DNA of 64,000 nucleotides from Phycisphaerales bacterium. Its GTDB lineage: Bacteria; Planctomycetota; Phycisphaerae; Phycisphaerales; UBA1924. Shown here piece after piece: positions 6,119-15,782 of the stretch. The stretch spans positions 1 through 64,000 of the forward strand of contig JADLBU010000002.1 of the NCBI GenBank assembly GCA_020847535.1. The letters run 5' to 3'. Position 1 is the stretch's first letter. Each line of letters begins with the position of its first letter. The position numbers and the translations under genes are program-made. The notes under the pieces were generated by a model. The model saw only the letters and a program-made list of their open reading frames with translations, ran no database searches and was not told the DNA's origin.

Positions 6119-9100
6119 TCACTCATCCGCGAAGATTCCCCAGCCGCCGGATGCGGCGGGGTTGTCGGGAGTGATCGTGCCGGTTCTGAGACCAGCGCTA
6201 TTGCCGCGGCCGGGCGATGAGTATGAATCCCCGCCCGTGCCGATGTCCAGCAGCGCGCTGAACGAGTAGACCTTCAAGAGGTCGTAGTGATACTCGTTGC
6301 CGCCGCTCTCACCCTGGGCCGGTCCATAGGCGCTGTAGCGGTCGTTGCCGCCGAGGTCGATCAGGATGGCGATCGCCTGCTGGGCGGCGGATCCCTGCGA
6401 GAGACCTCCAGCGCGGTAGCTGTCATTGCCCGCGCGGTCGATCAGCATGGCGATCGATTGATCCCACGCGCCCGCCTGGGTCGCCGCGGTCATTCCCCAG
6501 TACGTGTCGTCACCGGCATCATCCAACAGCAGCCCGATCGCCTGATGTGCCGCCGATGCCTGCGAGTAGCGATTGCCGTAGTAGACATCTGCGCCGGCGA
6601 AGTCGTGCAGGATCCCCATCGCCCAGAAGTACGCGCACGCCTGCGAGAATTCTCCGGCTTCGTAGCGGTCATCGCCGCCGAAATCCCAGATCGCGCCGAT
6701 GCCACCCTGCGCGTAGTGCCGGATGCCGAATCCAAAGCCCTGGGCGAGCGATTCGTAGACCGCGGGCGTCCCGTACGCCGAGGGGAAGCTCGGCCCGTTG
6801 GCCCGGTACAGATCGTTGCCGCCCCCATCGATGATCGCCCCGAAGCCGCGGGGCCCGCCGACTCCCTGCGTCAGCTTCTCGGCCATGTAGACATCATCGC
6901 CCGAGACATCCACAACCAGCCCCGCGCCGTGGTAGCCGACCCCGATCGACCACCCCGATGCCGGGCCGGTGTTGAGATACGTGTCGATGCCCCCGCGATC
7001 GATGAGCAGTCCGATCCCGACCATCCCCGCGCCGATCGTGAACTGCCCCGATGAGCGGTAGAGATCCGCGCCCTGCTGGTCATCGAGGATCGAGAGCCCG
7101 AAGATGCCGGTGCCGGGTCCGCAGAAATCTCCCTGGGCCTCATGCACATCATCACCGGCCAGGTCGATGATCGCCCGCACCAGCACGCGCCGCTTCACGC
7201 TCGCCGGCGCTCCGTTCTCGGCGGGGATCGTCTGGTCCACGTAGATGTCGCCGGGCAGGTAGCGGTAGACATCGTTTCCGCCGATGTCGTAGATGCGGGC
7301 GATCTTCGAGGTGTCGTAGGTGTTGGGCCCCGCGCCGCCGATGACCAGCGGACCCTCACCGCCCGCGCCGGGTTCGAAATAGAGCACATCTCCGCCGACG
7401 GCCGCGCGGATCTCCGGCGGCAGATCGGCTCGCGGGGCATCCTGGGCGTGCGCTGCCCCGATGTCGTTGAGCGATTTGTGCGAGACCAGAAGCAGATCGC
7501 ACAGGTGGGACAGGATCGGCTGGATCTGGGCTCCGCGCCGGATCGCGCCCAGGTTCGCCTGGGCTCGATCGCCGGTGCCGATCGAGGCGTCATCCCGGTG
7601 ATGACGGACCAGCGATTGCTCATCGGCGAGCGCTGCCGCGTAGCCGCTGAGGCCCGCGAGCGGGCTGAACCACGCCGGCAGCCGCATCACCGCATCCGGC
7701 AGCATCGGGTTGTCCAGGGCCAGGTTGATCAATCCGATCGCCTGCGCAGGATCGGCGGTCAGCACCTGCCGCGCGGCGGCGGCGAGCGGTTTCTCGCTCG
7801 CATCCAGGCTCAGCGGCCTGCGGAACGAGTTCACAATCGCAGGCAGCTCGTTGGCATCGGGCGTCTCCTGCTGGAGCTTCACGAGCGCAGGCAGGAGCAT
7901 CCCAAGCCCGCCCTCAGCGCTGGTTGCCTGCAACTGGTCGGCGCGAGTCAGGATCGCCCGCTCAAACTCACCTTCGGCAGGGTCAGGAATGGCAAGCCCC
8001 TCGCGGTGCGAGCTGCCCAGCGTGCCGATCCACCGGGCGCGCGGCTCTAGCGCGAAGGTGGTGCTCGCCAATTCCCCCGCCGGATCTCCGCGCGGCACGG
8101 CCGATTCAGGATCGGCGGTCTTGGAGCGTTTGTATGCGACGGTGATCTGTGCGCCGGGAGGAAGTGCGGCGAGCAGTTGCTGCCATCCGCTCGCGGAGGT
8201 GGGCTGGCCGTTGATGCTCACGACAAGGTCGCCGCGCCAGAGCGTGGGAGAGCGGAATCCATCACCGCCCAGAGGGCCGGGTGAGACGGCGGCGATCACG
8301 GGGCCTTCGGCGGTGTCGCGGATCGCAAGGCCCGCATACGCGCGTTCCTGCGAGGGTGCGGTTGGTGGCTGCTGCGGCGCGGGAGCGGGAGGAGTCGGAG
8401 CGGGTTGCGGTTGAGGAATCGGCGCTGGCGGGGTGACCGGTGTGGGCTGAGGCTCTGGCTGCGCGGGTGGTGGCACCTGCGGCTGAGGTTCGGGTTGAGG
8501 TTGAGGTTGAGGTTGGGGTTGGGGTTGGGGTTGTGCGGGCGGCGGACTCGGTGGTGGTTCAGGCTGCGCTGGTTTGGGTTCGGGCGCGGGTTCAGGTTTG
8601 GGTTCGGTCCCCGGCGCGGGTTGCGGGGGAGTCGTGGGGGGAGTCGTGGGGGGAGGTTGCGGTTCGGGCTTGGGTTCTGGCTTTGGTTCAGGCGAAGGCG
8701 GAGTGACTGGTGGAGTCGTTGGCGGAGTCGCAGGTTGCGGTGGGGTCTCTGGTTGTGGCTGAGGCTGCGGTGGTGCCTCCGGATTCGGTTCCGGCTTTGG
8801 TTGTGGTTCCGCTGGCGGAGTGGATGGGGGCGATGGTGGGGGAGTGCCGGGCGGAGTTTCGGGCTTTGGCTCTGGTTTAGGTTCCGGCTTGGGTTCCGGC
8901 TTGGGTTCAGGAGCAGGTGGAGGGGAGGGCTGAGGTTGTGGTTGAGGTGGCGCTGGCGGTGTTGAAGGCGCGGGGCCGGGATCAGGTTTGGGCTCGGGCT
9001 TTGGTTCGGGCTTCGGTTCTGGCGGAGGGGCGGGAGCCGGGCCGGGTGCCGGCTCTGGCGGTGGCTGCGGCGCGGGTGGACTCGGATCTGGCTTGGGTTC

Positions 9101-9364
9101 TGGCTTTGGTTCTGGCTTTGGTTCCGGCTTGGGCTCTGGTTGAGGTTCTGGAGCGGGCTGCGGTTGAGGCTCGGGTGGTGTGGTTGGCGGTGTAGTGGGG
9201 GGTGTAGTGGGGGGTGTCGTCGGTGGGGTCGCCGGCGCGGGCTCCGGTTGGCCGACCTCCCAACGCGAATCCATCCCCGAGTCGGCGCTCGCGCACACGA
9301 CCAGCGCGGCCAGACTCGCCAGAATCCCGGCGAACGTTCGCAATCGCCTCGACGGTCCTACCAT
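6119..9364 (-). CDS. Giant secreted protein: Pro-rich stalk, PDZ domain, Asp/Gly/Tyr solenoid repeats
   Basis: 1081 residues. A signal peptide or N-terminal anchor ([19 protein letters not shown]) is followed by a very long Pro-rich region (about 42-338) built from TPP and PEPKPEPKP units. A PDZ-like domain comes next (about 340-415; [28 protein letters not shown]), then a mostly helical linker. From about 690 to 1050 there are some twelve repeats of the type [IL]xDxxG[DN]DxYxx, for example [12 protein letters not shown] and [12 protein letters not shown]. Several are separated by [14 protein letters not shown] linkers with a period near 33. The repeats look like a calcium-binding or Asp-ladder beta-solenoid. 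The start is placed at 9364 because clpS begins 17 bp away on the other strand. Likely a cell-surface protein; exact role unknown. Confidence 0.8.
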   Translation of the reverse strand: MVGPSRRLRTFAGILASLAALVVCASADSGMDSRWEVGQPEPAPATPPTTPPTTPPTTPPTTPPEPQPQPAPEPQPEPKPEPKPEPKPEPKPDPSPPAPQPPPEPAPGPAPAPPPEPKPEPKPEPKPDPGPAPSTPPAPPQPQPQPSPPPAPEPKPEPKPEPKPEPKPETPPGTPPPSPPSTPPAEPQPKPEPNPEAPPQPQPQPETPPQPATPPTTPPVTPPSPEPKPEPKPEPQPPPTTPPTTPPQPAPGTEPKPEPAPEPKPAQPEPPPSPPPAQPQPQPQPQPQPQPEPQPQVPPPAQPEPQPTPVTPPAPIPQPQPAPTPPAPAPQQPPTAPSQERAYAGLAIRDTAEGPVIAAVSPGPLGGDGFRSPTLWRGDLVVSINGQPTSASGWQQLLAALPPGAQITVAYKRSKTADPESAVPRGDPAGELASTTFALEPRARWIGTLGSSHREGLAIPDPAEGEFERAILTRADQLQATSAEGGLGMLLPALVKLQQETPDANELPAIVNSFRRPLSLDASEKPLAAAARQVLTADPAQAIGLINLALDNPMLPDAVMRLPAWFSPLAGLSGYAAALADEQSLVRHHRDDASIGTGDRAQANLGAIRRGAQIQPILSHLCDLLLVSHKSLNDIGAAHAQDAPRADLPPEIRAAVGGDVLYFEPGAGGEGPLVIGGAGPNTYDTSKIARIYDIGGNDVYRYLPGDIYVDQTIPAENGAPASVKRRVLVRAIIDLAGDDVHEAQGDFCGPGTGIFGLSILDDQQGADLYRSSGQFTIGAGMVGIGLLIDRGGIDTYLNTGPASGWSIGVGYHGAGLVVDVSGDDVYMAEKLTQGVGGPRGFGAIIDGGGNDLYRANGPSFPSAYGTPAVYESLAQGFGFGIRHYAQGGIGAIWDFGGDDRYEAGEFSQACAYFWAMGILHDFAGADVYYGNRYSQASAAHQAIGLLLDDAGDDTYWGMTAATQAGAWDQSIAMLIDRAGNDSYRAGGLSQGSAAQQAIAILIDLGGNDRYSAYGPAQGESGGNEYHYDLLKVYSFSALLDIGTGGDSYSSPGRGNSAGLRTGTITPDNPAASGGWGIFADE

Positions 9365-9380
9365 TTCACCGGACACACGC

Positions 9381-9821
9381 ATGCTGAGCGGATCGTACAT
9401 CTCCCGGCTCGATGGTGCTGCGCGGCGATCGGCGGATAGGGGTTCACTCCCCTCCCTCCCGGTTTCAGAAGACGCTGCGCCGCCGCCCCCTCCCGCGCCG
9501 CAACCGGCCCCGGAGGATGGCGGTTCCACAGCCACCGCGATCGCCGAGCGGCCGCGACCTTCCCCCGTCCGCAATCCACCCGCGCAGCTGCCACCGTTCC
9601 GCGTGCTGCTCCATAACGACGACATCAACACACCCGAGCACATCGTCGAGACGCTCATCGAGTTGACTCCGCTGAATGTGACGTTTGCGGTCACGGTGAT
9701 GAGGGAAGCTCACTTCAACGGGCTCTCTCTCATCCTGGTGACGCACAAGGAACGCGCGGAGCTCTACCAGGAGCAGTTCCAGAGCAAGGGTGTCACCGTC
9801 ACGATCGAGCCGGCCGAATAA
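9381..9821 (+). CDS. clpS: ATP-dependent Clp protease adaptor ClpS
   Basis: 146 residues; the last 70 or so are the ClpS core. ClpS delivers N-degron substrates to ClpAP/ClpCP. The core shows [20 protein letters not shown], matching the conserved substrate-pocket segment (N-D-D, then the helix after it), then MREAHFNG, where ClpS proteins usually have the VH(x)xG helix, and a C-terminal GVTVTIEP strand. The first 70 residues are a low-complexity extension with Pro runs ([13 protein letters not shown]) not found in E. coli ClpS. The only in-frame ATG is at 9381, head to head with the large secreted-protein gene and 16 bp from it. No clpA or clpC is adjacent. Confidence 0.9.
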   Translation: MLSGSYISRLDGAARRSADRGSLPSLPVSEDAAPPPPPAPQPAPEDGGSTATAIAERPRPSPVRNPPAQLPPFRVLLHNDDINTPEHIVETLIELTPLNVTFAVTVMREAHFNGLSLILVTHKERAELYQEQFQSKGVTVTIEPAE

Positions 9822-10125
9822 TCCTTCGCGTCGGCCTCCCTACCGGCCCCCACGCACGCCCCGCCCTGTAATTGGATCGCGCCTTGTGCAACCGCGAACC
9901 GGCTTTCGCAGGCGCGGTAACTGCCTATGGGACGTTGCGACCCCGAACTTTGAGTCCCTCGCGATTATCCACGCAAGCGCTGCGTTGGCGAGCACTTACG
10001 TCGCGATACTTCATGCCTTCATCAGTGGCGCTTCGCCTCCGCCGATCGATCAGTCGCCAGGCCGTTCGCCCTGCTTTTTCGGACCTCGTTGGGTCCGGGC
10101 GGATCGCCGGATGAGGGGAAGTTGC
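9822..10125. other. Intergenic region, nothing recognised
   Basis: About 300 bp between clpS and the MshEN-type gene. No ORF with coding character, no strong hairpin and no repeat was noticed. GAGGGGA just before 10126 is the ribosome site of the next gene. Confidence 0.5.
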
Positions 10126-10689
10126 ATGGCTGGTTCACGCAAGGCAGCGAAGTCGAAGGTTGCGGCTGCGAGCGGTGGCAATCCCGAGCCGCGCTCTCTG
10201 CGCCACGGGGCGATGCGGCTGGGGGACCTGCTGGTCAAGATGAGCGTCCTGACCAAGGCCCAGCGGGATTCGGTGCTGGAGGCCCAGCGGCAGGATCACA
10301 AGCCCTTCGGCGTGCTCGCCGAGGAGATGTTCGGCGTCAGTCCATCGGCGGTGGAGCGCGCGTGGGCCAAGCAGTATGCGCAGCTGGCGTGCATCGTCGA
10401 TCCGCGGCAGTTGCCCGTCGGCGAGGAGGCGATCGCCGCCGTCAATCGCCGCCAGGCGTGGCAGTTCCGCGTGCTCCCGATCGAGTTCTCGGGCGATGAA
10501 CTGGTAGTGGCGACCACCGAGGAATGCCTGCCGCGTGCGATGAGGTTCATGGCCTGGCGAGCCGAGATGCCCGTCTCGTTCGTGCTCTCGGAACCCGAAG
10601 CGCTGGGTGAGGCGCTCTGCAAGCATCACCCGATGGCGGGGATGCGGGCGGAGGATGTCCGGCTCACGGCGGTGCCGTGCTCGACGTGA
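10126..10689 (+). CDS. MshEN (GspE N-terminal) domain protein
   Basis: 187 residues. After a basic, Ala/Ser-rich N-terminus, residues 33-170 match the type II secretion/type IV pilus ATPase N-terminal domain. The match covers RLGDLLVKMSVLTKAQRDSV (which corresponds to the LG-x-L-L-x-x-G-x-I-x-x-Q segment), PFGVLAEEM, a helix with AKQYAQL, and a later RVLPIEFSGDELVVATTE strand pair. In MshE this module binds c-di-GMP. Here it is a free-standing domain with no ATPase attached, which suggests a regulatory or adaptor protein. The start is supported by GAGGGGA at good spacing; an ATG 15 bases upstream is an alternative. Confidence 0.78.
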   Translation: MAGSRKAAKSKVAAASGGNPEPRSLRHGAMRLGDLLVKMSVLTKAQRDSVLEAQRQDHKPFGVLAEEMFGVSPSAVERAWAKQYAQLACIVDPRQLPVGEEAIAAVNRRQAWQFRVLPIEFSGDELVVATTEECLPRAMRFMAWRAEMPVSFVLSEPEALGEALCKHHPMAGMRAEDVRLTAVPCST

Positions 10690-10749
10690 TTCCCGATCGA
10701 GTGCATGAAGCACAACCGTCACCGCGTGTTGCGGTGAGATTTCAGGTTC

Positions 10750-12183
10750 CTATCCACCCCACAACCGTGCAAAGTCGCGCCAGAAAGTCGCGTAGGTCTT
10801 GGCGACGCAACCGGGTTCACGGATGAACGTGTTGGGCCGGCGGAGTCCGATGAGGGCAAGCGACATCGCCATGCGGTGATCGTCGTAGGTGTCGAACTCG
10901 ACGCGAGGGCACGATGGCGAACAATCAACGCCGCCGGGGGGCGGGGTGAGGGAGAGGGCGCCATCATCCCCGGAGATGGGTGTCGTGATGGTGATGCCGA
11001 TCTTGGCCAGTTCGGTCTGCATCGCGGCGATCCGGTCGGTTTCCTTGACGCGGAGCGTTCGCAGGCCCTTGAAGACCGAAGTTCCTTCGGCGAAGCACGC
11101 GACGGAGGCGAGCGTCATCGCGGTGTCGGGCATGTCGGCAAGATCAGCAATGATGGGAGTAGGTTTGGCGCTTCCGCTGCGGACCTGGATCCAGGGATCA
11201 GAACCCGAGGCCTTGGTGACGGTGGCGCCCATCGCGGCGAGCAGGTCGGGGAAGTCCGAATCACCCTGGAGCGAATCATCCCCGAGCCCGAGGACGCGGG
11301 TGCGCGAGTTCGGGAGGATCGCCGCAGCGCCCCAGAAGTAAGTAGCGCTGCTGGCATCGGGCTCGATCGGAAGATCAAAGGCGGCGAGCCCGGCGGCGGG
11401 GCCGGTGTGCGATTCATCATCGGATGTGCCGTTGATGCGGACGATGCGCATGTCGGCGGAGTTTCGGACGGCCGCGCCGAGGCGCTGGAGGAGCCCCATC
11501 GTCATGGCGATGTAGGACTCGCTGGTGATCTCGCCGGTGAGGCGGATGGTCATGCCGCTGGGGAGCCAGGGGCTGATGAGGATGAGGGCTGAGATGAACT
11601 GTGAGGACTGCGTGGTAGGGAATGAGAGGCTGGTCTTGAGTGTGCGGAGGTCCGACGGTGGAGAGATGCGCATCGGGGGATAGCCGGTGGCGTTGAGGTA
11701 CTCGACCTTGGCGCCCATGCGTTCGAGGGCAGCGCCGAGTTCACCGATGGGTCGCTGGCGCATGCGTCCGTTGCCATCGATGATGACGGGGGCGGGGGCG
11801 AGCAGTGAGGCGGCGGCGAGGAAGCGGGTCGCCGTGCCGGCGTTGTTGAGGTTGAGGGTGGTCTGGTCCCCGGCGAACCGCCAGCGGCCGGAGACGCCGT
11901 GGACTATGAGGTCTTCATCGGCGGATTTCTCGAAGCGGGCGCCGAGCTGCGTGAGGGCGGCGAGCATGCGATGGGCATCATCGGCATCGAGGAGGGGACG
12001 GCGGAGCCGAGAAGCGCCGGAGGCAAGTGCGGCGAGCAGGAGGGCGCGGTTGGTGAGGCTCTTGCTGCCCGGCGGGCGGATTTCAAGCTCGACAGCGCGC
12101 GCGGGGCTGGATGGCGCGCAGAGAGTGGGAATCTCCAGCACCGCGGGCAGTTGGCTCACGGGTTGGCGGAACACTTCGAACAC
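10750..12183 (-). CDS. aroA: 3-phosphoshikimate 1-carboxyvinyltransferase (EPSP synthase)
   Basis: Catalyses the sixth step of the shikimate pathway, joining PEP and shikimate-3-phosphate. Signature motifs are all present: PGSKSLTNRALLLAALA near the N-terminus, NNAGTATRFLAAASLL, DGNGRMRQRPIGEL, RLTGEITSESYIAM, the VKETDRIAAMQTEL segment, and DTYDDHRMAMSLALIGL near the end. Length is normal. The start is uncertain: GTG at 12183 follows GGAGGG by 12 bases, while GTG at 12216 would add a poly-Gly leader. It lies downstream of the GroES-like gene in the same direction. It converges with the MshEN gene. Confidence 0.93.
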   Translation of the reverse strand: MFEVFRQPVSQLPAVLEIPTLCAPSSPARAVELEIRPPGSKSLTNRALLLAALASGASRLRRPLLDADDAHRMLAALTQLGARFEKSADEDLIVHGVSGRWRFAGDQTTLNLNNAGTATRFLAAASLLAPAPVIIDGNGRMRQRPIGELGAALERMGAKVEYLNATGYPPMRISPPSDLRTLKTSLSFPTTQSSQFISALILISPWLPSGMTIRLTGEITSESYIAMTMGLLQRLGAAVRNSADMRIVRINGTSDDESHTGPAAGLAAFDLPIEPDASSATYFWGAAAILPNSRTRVLGLGDDSLQGDSDFPDLLAAMGATVTKASGSDPWIQVRSGSAKPTPIIADLADMPDTAMTLASVACFAEGTSVFKGLRTLRVKETDRIAAMQTELAKIGITITTPISGDDGALSLTPPPGGVDCSPSCPRVEFDTYDDHRMAMSLALIGLRRPNTFIREPGCVAKTYATFWRDFARLWGG

Positions 12184-12234
12184 GCGGTTCTGAATCCCTC
12201 CCCCCCCACCCGCCACACCACGGCTGGCGGGCGA

Positions 12235-12621
12235 TCAGGCGTTGCCGGCGGCCTTTTCGCGGTAGATGACGGCGACCACATCCTCGACGGGCACGACGTA
12301 GAGGCGGTTATCTCCCTCGAAATCGACGGGGATCGCGTGCTTGGGGTTGAAGAGGACGCGATCGTACTTGCCCAGGGGGTAATCGACATCGCGCTCGACC
12401 TGTGCGGCGATCGCGACGATGCGGCCGGTGAGGGTGGGGATCTCGACCTTGTCGGGGAGGTGGATGCCGCTCTTGGTCTGCTTCTTGTCCTCATCCTTGC
12501 GGATCAAGACGCGCTTTCCAATGGGCTCAACGGTTTCGAGCACCTGCGGGGGAAGCGCAGCGCCTTTGACTTCGGCGGATTTGGCGCGGGCGTGATCTTT
12601 TCGCGAGTCGTTCGTGGGCAT
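12235..12621 (-). CDS. GroES/Cpn10-like co-chaperonin with N-terminal extension
   Basis: 128 residues. Residues 30-125 fit the Cpn10 fold: ETVEPIGKRVLIRKDEDKK, then SGIHLPDKVEIPTLTGRIVA, GKYDRVLFNPKHAIPVD and a C-terminal VVPVEDVVAVIYR. About 30 charged residues (SRKDHARAKSAEVKG) precede the usual start of the family. The mobile-loop region that contacts GroEL (KSGIHLPDKVEIPT) is present, though the usual GGI/V-L core is altered to SGIHL. No groL follows; the next gene is aroA. It may be a second, specialised co-chaperonin. No strong ribosome site. Confidence 0.8.
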   Translation of the reverse strand: MPTNDSRKDHARAKSAEVKGAALPPQVLETVEPIGKRVLIRKDEDKKQTKSGIHLPDKVEIPTLTGRIVAIAAQVERDVDYPLGKYDRVLFNPKHAIPVDFEGDNRLYVVPVEDVVAVIYREKAAGNA

Positions 12622-12680
12622 TGCTGCAAGTGTACGACCCCCGCGATCCCCACGCGGGGATGCACGGATTGATCGCTCGA

Positions 12681-13328
12681 TTACTCGGTGCCGTAGAGCC
12701 GATCCCCGGCATCGCCCAGACCCGGGACGATGTAGCCGCGTTCGTTGAGCTGGCGATCGACGGCGGCGGCGTAGATGGTCATGTCGGGGTTTTCGCGGGT
12801 GATGCGCTCGATGCCCTCGGGTGCGGCGACCAGGCAGAGCATGCGGAGATCCTTGGCACCGGCCTCACGCAGCAATCGGATCGCCTGGACCGCCGAGCCG
12901 CCGGTGGCGAGCATGGGATCGACCAGCAGCACTGGGCCCGCATCGATGTCGCGCGGGAGGCGCTGGAGATAGACGATGGGCTGGAGTGTGCGCTCATCGC
13001 GCGCCAGGCCCAGGTGGCCGACGCGGGCCTCGGGCATCATCTCCATGACGCCCTCGGCCATGCCCAGCCCGGCGCGAAGGACGGGGACCACGGTGACCTT
13101 GGCGCCCAGGCGATGGCCGATGATGCGCTCCATGGGTGTATCGACCTCGACGGGTGTGATGGGGAGCGAGCGGGTGGCCTCGTAGACCATGAGGCCGGCG
13201 ATCTGGTAGAGCAGGGCGCGGAAGGGCCGGTGGCTGGTGGCGCGATCCCGGAGGTAGGTGAGCTTGTGCTGGATGAGGGGGTGGTTGAAGACGATGACGT
13301 TGGAGAATTCTCGGGGAGGGGCGCCCAT
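12681..13328 (-). CDS. upp: Uracil phosphoribosyltransferase
   Basis: 215 residues, normal length. Converts uracil and PRPP to UMP in pyrimidine salvage. Seen in the sequence: FNHPLIQHKLTYLRDRAT at the N-terminus, YEATRSLPI, VPVLRAGLGMAEGVMEMMPEA, the PRPP-binding loop VLLVDPMLATGGSAVQAI, and the uracil-binding tail GYIVPGLGDAGDRLYGTE. The ATG at 13328 is chosen since the family begins just before the FNHPLIQHKL segment. A long upstream extension in the same frame runs antisense through the divergent lipoprotein gene and is not credible. Confidence 0.95.
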   Translation of the reverse strand: MGAPPREFSNVIVFNHPLIQHKLTYLRDRATSHRPFRALLYQIAGLMVYEATRSLPITPVEVDTPMERIIGHRLGAKVTVVPVLRAGLGMAEGVMEMMPEARVGHLGLARDERTLQPIVYLQRLPRDIDAGPVLLVDPMLATGGSAVQAIRLLREAGAKDLRMLCLVAAPEGIERITRENPDMTIYAAAVDRQLNERGYIVPGLGDAGDRLYGTE

Positions 13329-13437
13329 GCCGACAGCGTACCGCCGAAGGGCCTTCCGCGCCCAACCGGAAGTCCCGGGTGTGGGAGATGCCATACGCTT
13401 GCGCATCGATGGGGCCATGCAACAAAGGAGCACACGA

Positions 13438-14001
13438 ATGAAAGCGAAATCCGTACGGGCAGTCTTGCTGGCGGGTGGGCTTGCGGTTGGCCTTGTGGGC
13501 GGGCTCGTGGTGGGGGGTTGCGAGGAGAAGTCCGCAGCGCCGGCCGCCAAGGCGCCCGAGACCAAGTCATTGACCGATTCGGCCACTGATGCCGTGAAGG
13601 ATGCGACGGACAAGACCAAGGAGGCTGTGAAGGACACGGCCGCCAAGGTCGAGGAGAAGGTGAAGGAGACGGCGGCGGCGATCACCGACCAGGCCAAGAA
13701 GGCGATGAACGACTACCTGGCGGGGCTTGGGGATGCCAACTCCGCGATGGAAAAGGTCAAGACCGCGCTGGACATCCCGACGGCCACGAGCGCGTTGAGC
13801 GATGCCACGGGGAAGATCAGTTCGAACTCGGCGATCCTGGGCGCGCTGCCCGAGGGTGAGAAGGGCGCACTGAAGGATGCGAACAAGGATCAGCTCAGCT
13901 CGCTGACCGCCAAGTTCAAGGAGCAGCTCGAGCGCCTGATGAAGGATCCGACGCTGAGCAAGCTCGCCGATTCGGTGAAGAGCGTCAAGCTGTTTGAGTG
14001 A
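13438..14001 (+). CDS. Lys/Ala-rich lipoprotein with LEA/apolipoprotein-like helix repeats
   Basis: 187 residues. The N-terminus is a lipoprotein signal: basic start, hydrophobic core (AVLLAGGLAVGLVGGLVV), then the lipobox VVGGC. The mature part contains repeated 11-residue-like amphipathic units rich in Lys, Ala, Asp and Thr (DATDKTKEAVKDTAAKVEE), reminiscent of LEA or apolipoprotein helices. A second helical segment with regularly spaced hydrophobics follows. AAAGGAG lies 8 bases before the ATG. A strong terminator follows the stop. Probably an envelope stress or structural protein; the exact role is unknown. Confidence 0.82.
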   Translation: MKAKSVRAVLLAGGLAVGLVGGLVVGGCEEKSAAPAAKAPETKSLTDSATDAVKDATDKTKEAVKDTAAKVEEKVKETAAAITDQAKKAMNDYLAGLGDANSAMEKVKTALDIPTATSALSDATGKISSNSAILGALPEGEKGALKDANKDQLSSLTAKFKEQLERLMKDPTLSKLADSVKSVKLFE

Positions 14002-14029
14002 GCGATGCGGGTGGAATCGAATCGATCAC

Positions 14030-14059
14030 ACGCCCGGCAGTTCGCCGGGCGTTTTTTTT
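14030..14059 (+). terminator. Rho-independent terminator after the lipoprotein gene
   Basis: 9-bp perfect stem ACGCCCGGC / GCCGGGCGT, 5-base loop AGTTC, then a run of 8 T. It lies 29 bp after the stop codon of the 13438-14001 gene. Confidence 0.9.
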
Positions 14060-14225
14060 CGCGATTCGGTGGACACCTGCGTGAGCGACGAGATCATACT
14101 GCCCCGGGCCACGTCGTTTGTGAAGCGTTCGGCAAGGTGGACCACGATTCCATGTCGATGGCTCGACTGGAGCGGCTCGTGCGTCAGGTGCGCTTGGACC
14201 CGATGTGCGTGAATCTCGCGATCAG

Positions 14226-15782
14226 TCACTCGGCGATGCGCTTGGCCGCCACCCTCCCCCCTCCCTGGAACAGCGTAAACCCCTGCCCATCGTCCGTGAA
14301 AACGAGCTTCACATCGGCATCAAACGAAGCCCGGAATTCGTTGCCGCCGTTGACATCGGCTCCCTGCCACTGGATCGCGAACGCGCCCTGGCCTTCGCCA
14401 GAGGCCTGGAGCATGGCCTTGCCGCCCTCTTCCCAGATCTTGCAGTCCAGCCCGATCTGATCGAGCCGGTACTTGCCGGTGATCCGCTTCGTGACTTCGG
14501 GCGAGATCGATTCGTTGCGGATCGCCGGCTTCTCGATCCCCAAGGCAGCGCTCGCGATCGCGTTGGCAACCTTGCCCGAGGAGAGCGGCTCCCCGTTGGA
14601 GATCACGGCGATGTGAACATCCTCCTTGGGCAGGTACATGAGCATGGAATTGAAGCCGTGGATGCCGCCGCCGTGGCTGATGCAGGGGCGATCTTCCCAC
14701 TCCTTGACGCCGAGTCCGAAGCCGTACTGCGTGTTCTCGCCGTCGGGAAGGATCGCCGGGGTCGTCATCAATGTGAACGACTCGGGCTTGACGACCTTGC
14801 CGGTCGTCAGGAGCATCGACCACTTCACCAGATCCTCGCCGGTCGAGATGAGCGATCCGGCGGAGTAGGGCTGGCTCATGCCCAGCGGGGCATCGTTGAC
14901 GATCTTGCCGTTGCGCATCGAGTAGCCCTGCGCGCGATTCTTCATCAGATCGCTGCTGGAGTCGTAGTGCGTGCGGCCCAGCGAAAGCGGCGTGAAGTAC
15001 TCATCCTGCATGTGCTGCGCGTAACTGACGGCGGTGACTTTCTCTATGATCATGCCAAGCATGTAGTAGGCGGTGTTGTTGTACGCCCATTTCACGTCGG
15101 GCTTGATGATGAAGGGCTTGTCCTTGACCAGCGCGAGCATCTCGGTGTGCGAGAGCTCGAGGGGCTGCACATTCGCCCACGGCTTTCCCAGATCGGCGTA
15201 GCTGGGGATGCCCGAGGTGTGGTTGAGCAACTGTCGGACGGTGACCGAATTGCCCTGCAGCGGGAAATCGGGAATGAACTGGCTCAGGTCGTCATCCAGG
15301 GAGAGCTTCCCCTGCTCGACCAGCCGCATGATCGCCGCCGCGGTGAACTGCTTGGTGATCGAGCCGATGCGGAACATGGTGTTCTTGTCGGCGGGCACAT
15401 CGAACTCGGCATCGGCCAGGCCGTACCCCTTGGCGATGACAACCTGGCCCTTGCTCGCCACCCCGATCGAGAGGCCGACCGCGCCGGGCTTGATCAGATA
15501 GTCGGCCGCGATCGCATCGACCTTCGATTGCAGCTCCGCGCTGGATGGTGGCGCGGCAAGCGTGATGCACGCGGACGACGAGGCGACAATGACGGCGACA
15601 AACGACCGGAGAGTGCGCTGCGCGAGAGCATGGGCTTCGGTCTCCTGGGGAGGGGTGTGCGGCTTGTTGGGAACCGCGAGCCCGCGGTTTCGCGATCGTT
15701 CCTGGCGACCGGCACGCCCGCTGGTGAGGATACCGCTTATTGCCCGCTGAGGCGCGCCATCAGAATCGCCAGCAGTTGGCAT
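14226..15782 (-). CDS. Serine beta-lactamase-like hydrolase (class C/esterase fold), start uncertain
   Basis: Serine hydrolase of the beta-lactamase/penicillin-binding superfamily, probably exported. Motifs: the catalytic tetrad RIGSITKQF (S-x-x-K), WAYNNTAYYMLGM (Y-x-N), and SHGGGIHGF in place of K-T-G. A C-terminal lipocalin-like domain of about 100 residues follows. An evident signal sequence (RTLRSFVAVIVASSSACITLA) is in frame, but no ATG, GTG or TTG opens just before it. The nearest in-frame ATG, used here, lies inside the upstream peptidase gene. An ATG at 15631 has the expected position but is shifted by one base. A single-base indel near 15600-15630 would explain this. Confidence 0.85.
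   Translation of the reverse strand: MPTAGDSDGAPQRAISGILTSGRAGRQERSRNRGLAVPNKPHTPPQETEAHALAQRTLRSFVAVIVASSSACITLAAPPSSAELQSKVDAIAADYLIKPGAVGLSIGVASKGQVVIAKGYGLADAEFDVPADKNTMFRIGSITKQFTAAAIMRLVEQGKLSLDDDLSQFIPDFPLQGNSVTVRQLLNHTSGIPSYADLGKPWANVQPLELSHTEMLALVKDKPFIIKPDVKWAYNNTAYYMLGMIIEKVTAVSYAQHMQDEYFTPLSLGRTHYDSSSDLMKNRAQGYSMRNGKIVNDAPLGMSQPYSAGSLISTGEDLVKWSMLLTTGKVVKPESFTLMTTPAILPDGENTQYGFGLGVKEWEDRPCISHGGGIHGFNSMLMYLPKEDVHIAVISNGEPLSSGKVANAIASAALGIEKPAIRNESISPEVTKRITGKYRLDQIGLDCKIWEEGGKAMLQASGEGQGAFAIQWQGADVNGGNEFRASFDADVKLVFTDDGQGFTLFQGGGRVAAKRIAE

Noticed and set aside
6287..8965. Long open frames on the + strand through the giant secreted-protein gene
   Set aside because: They are antisense to a protein with a clear signal peptide, PDZ domain and repeat structure. 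Their products are Arg- or Gly/Val-rich strings with no recognisable domain.
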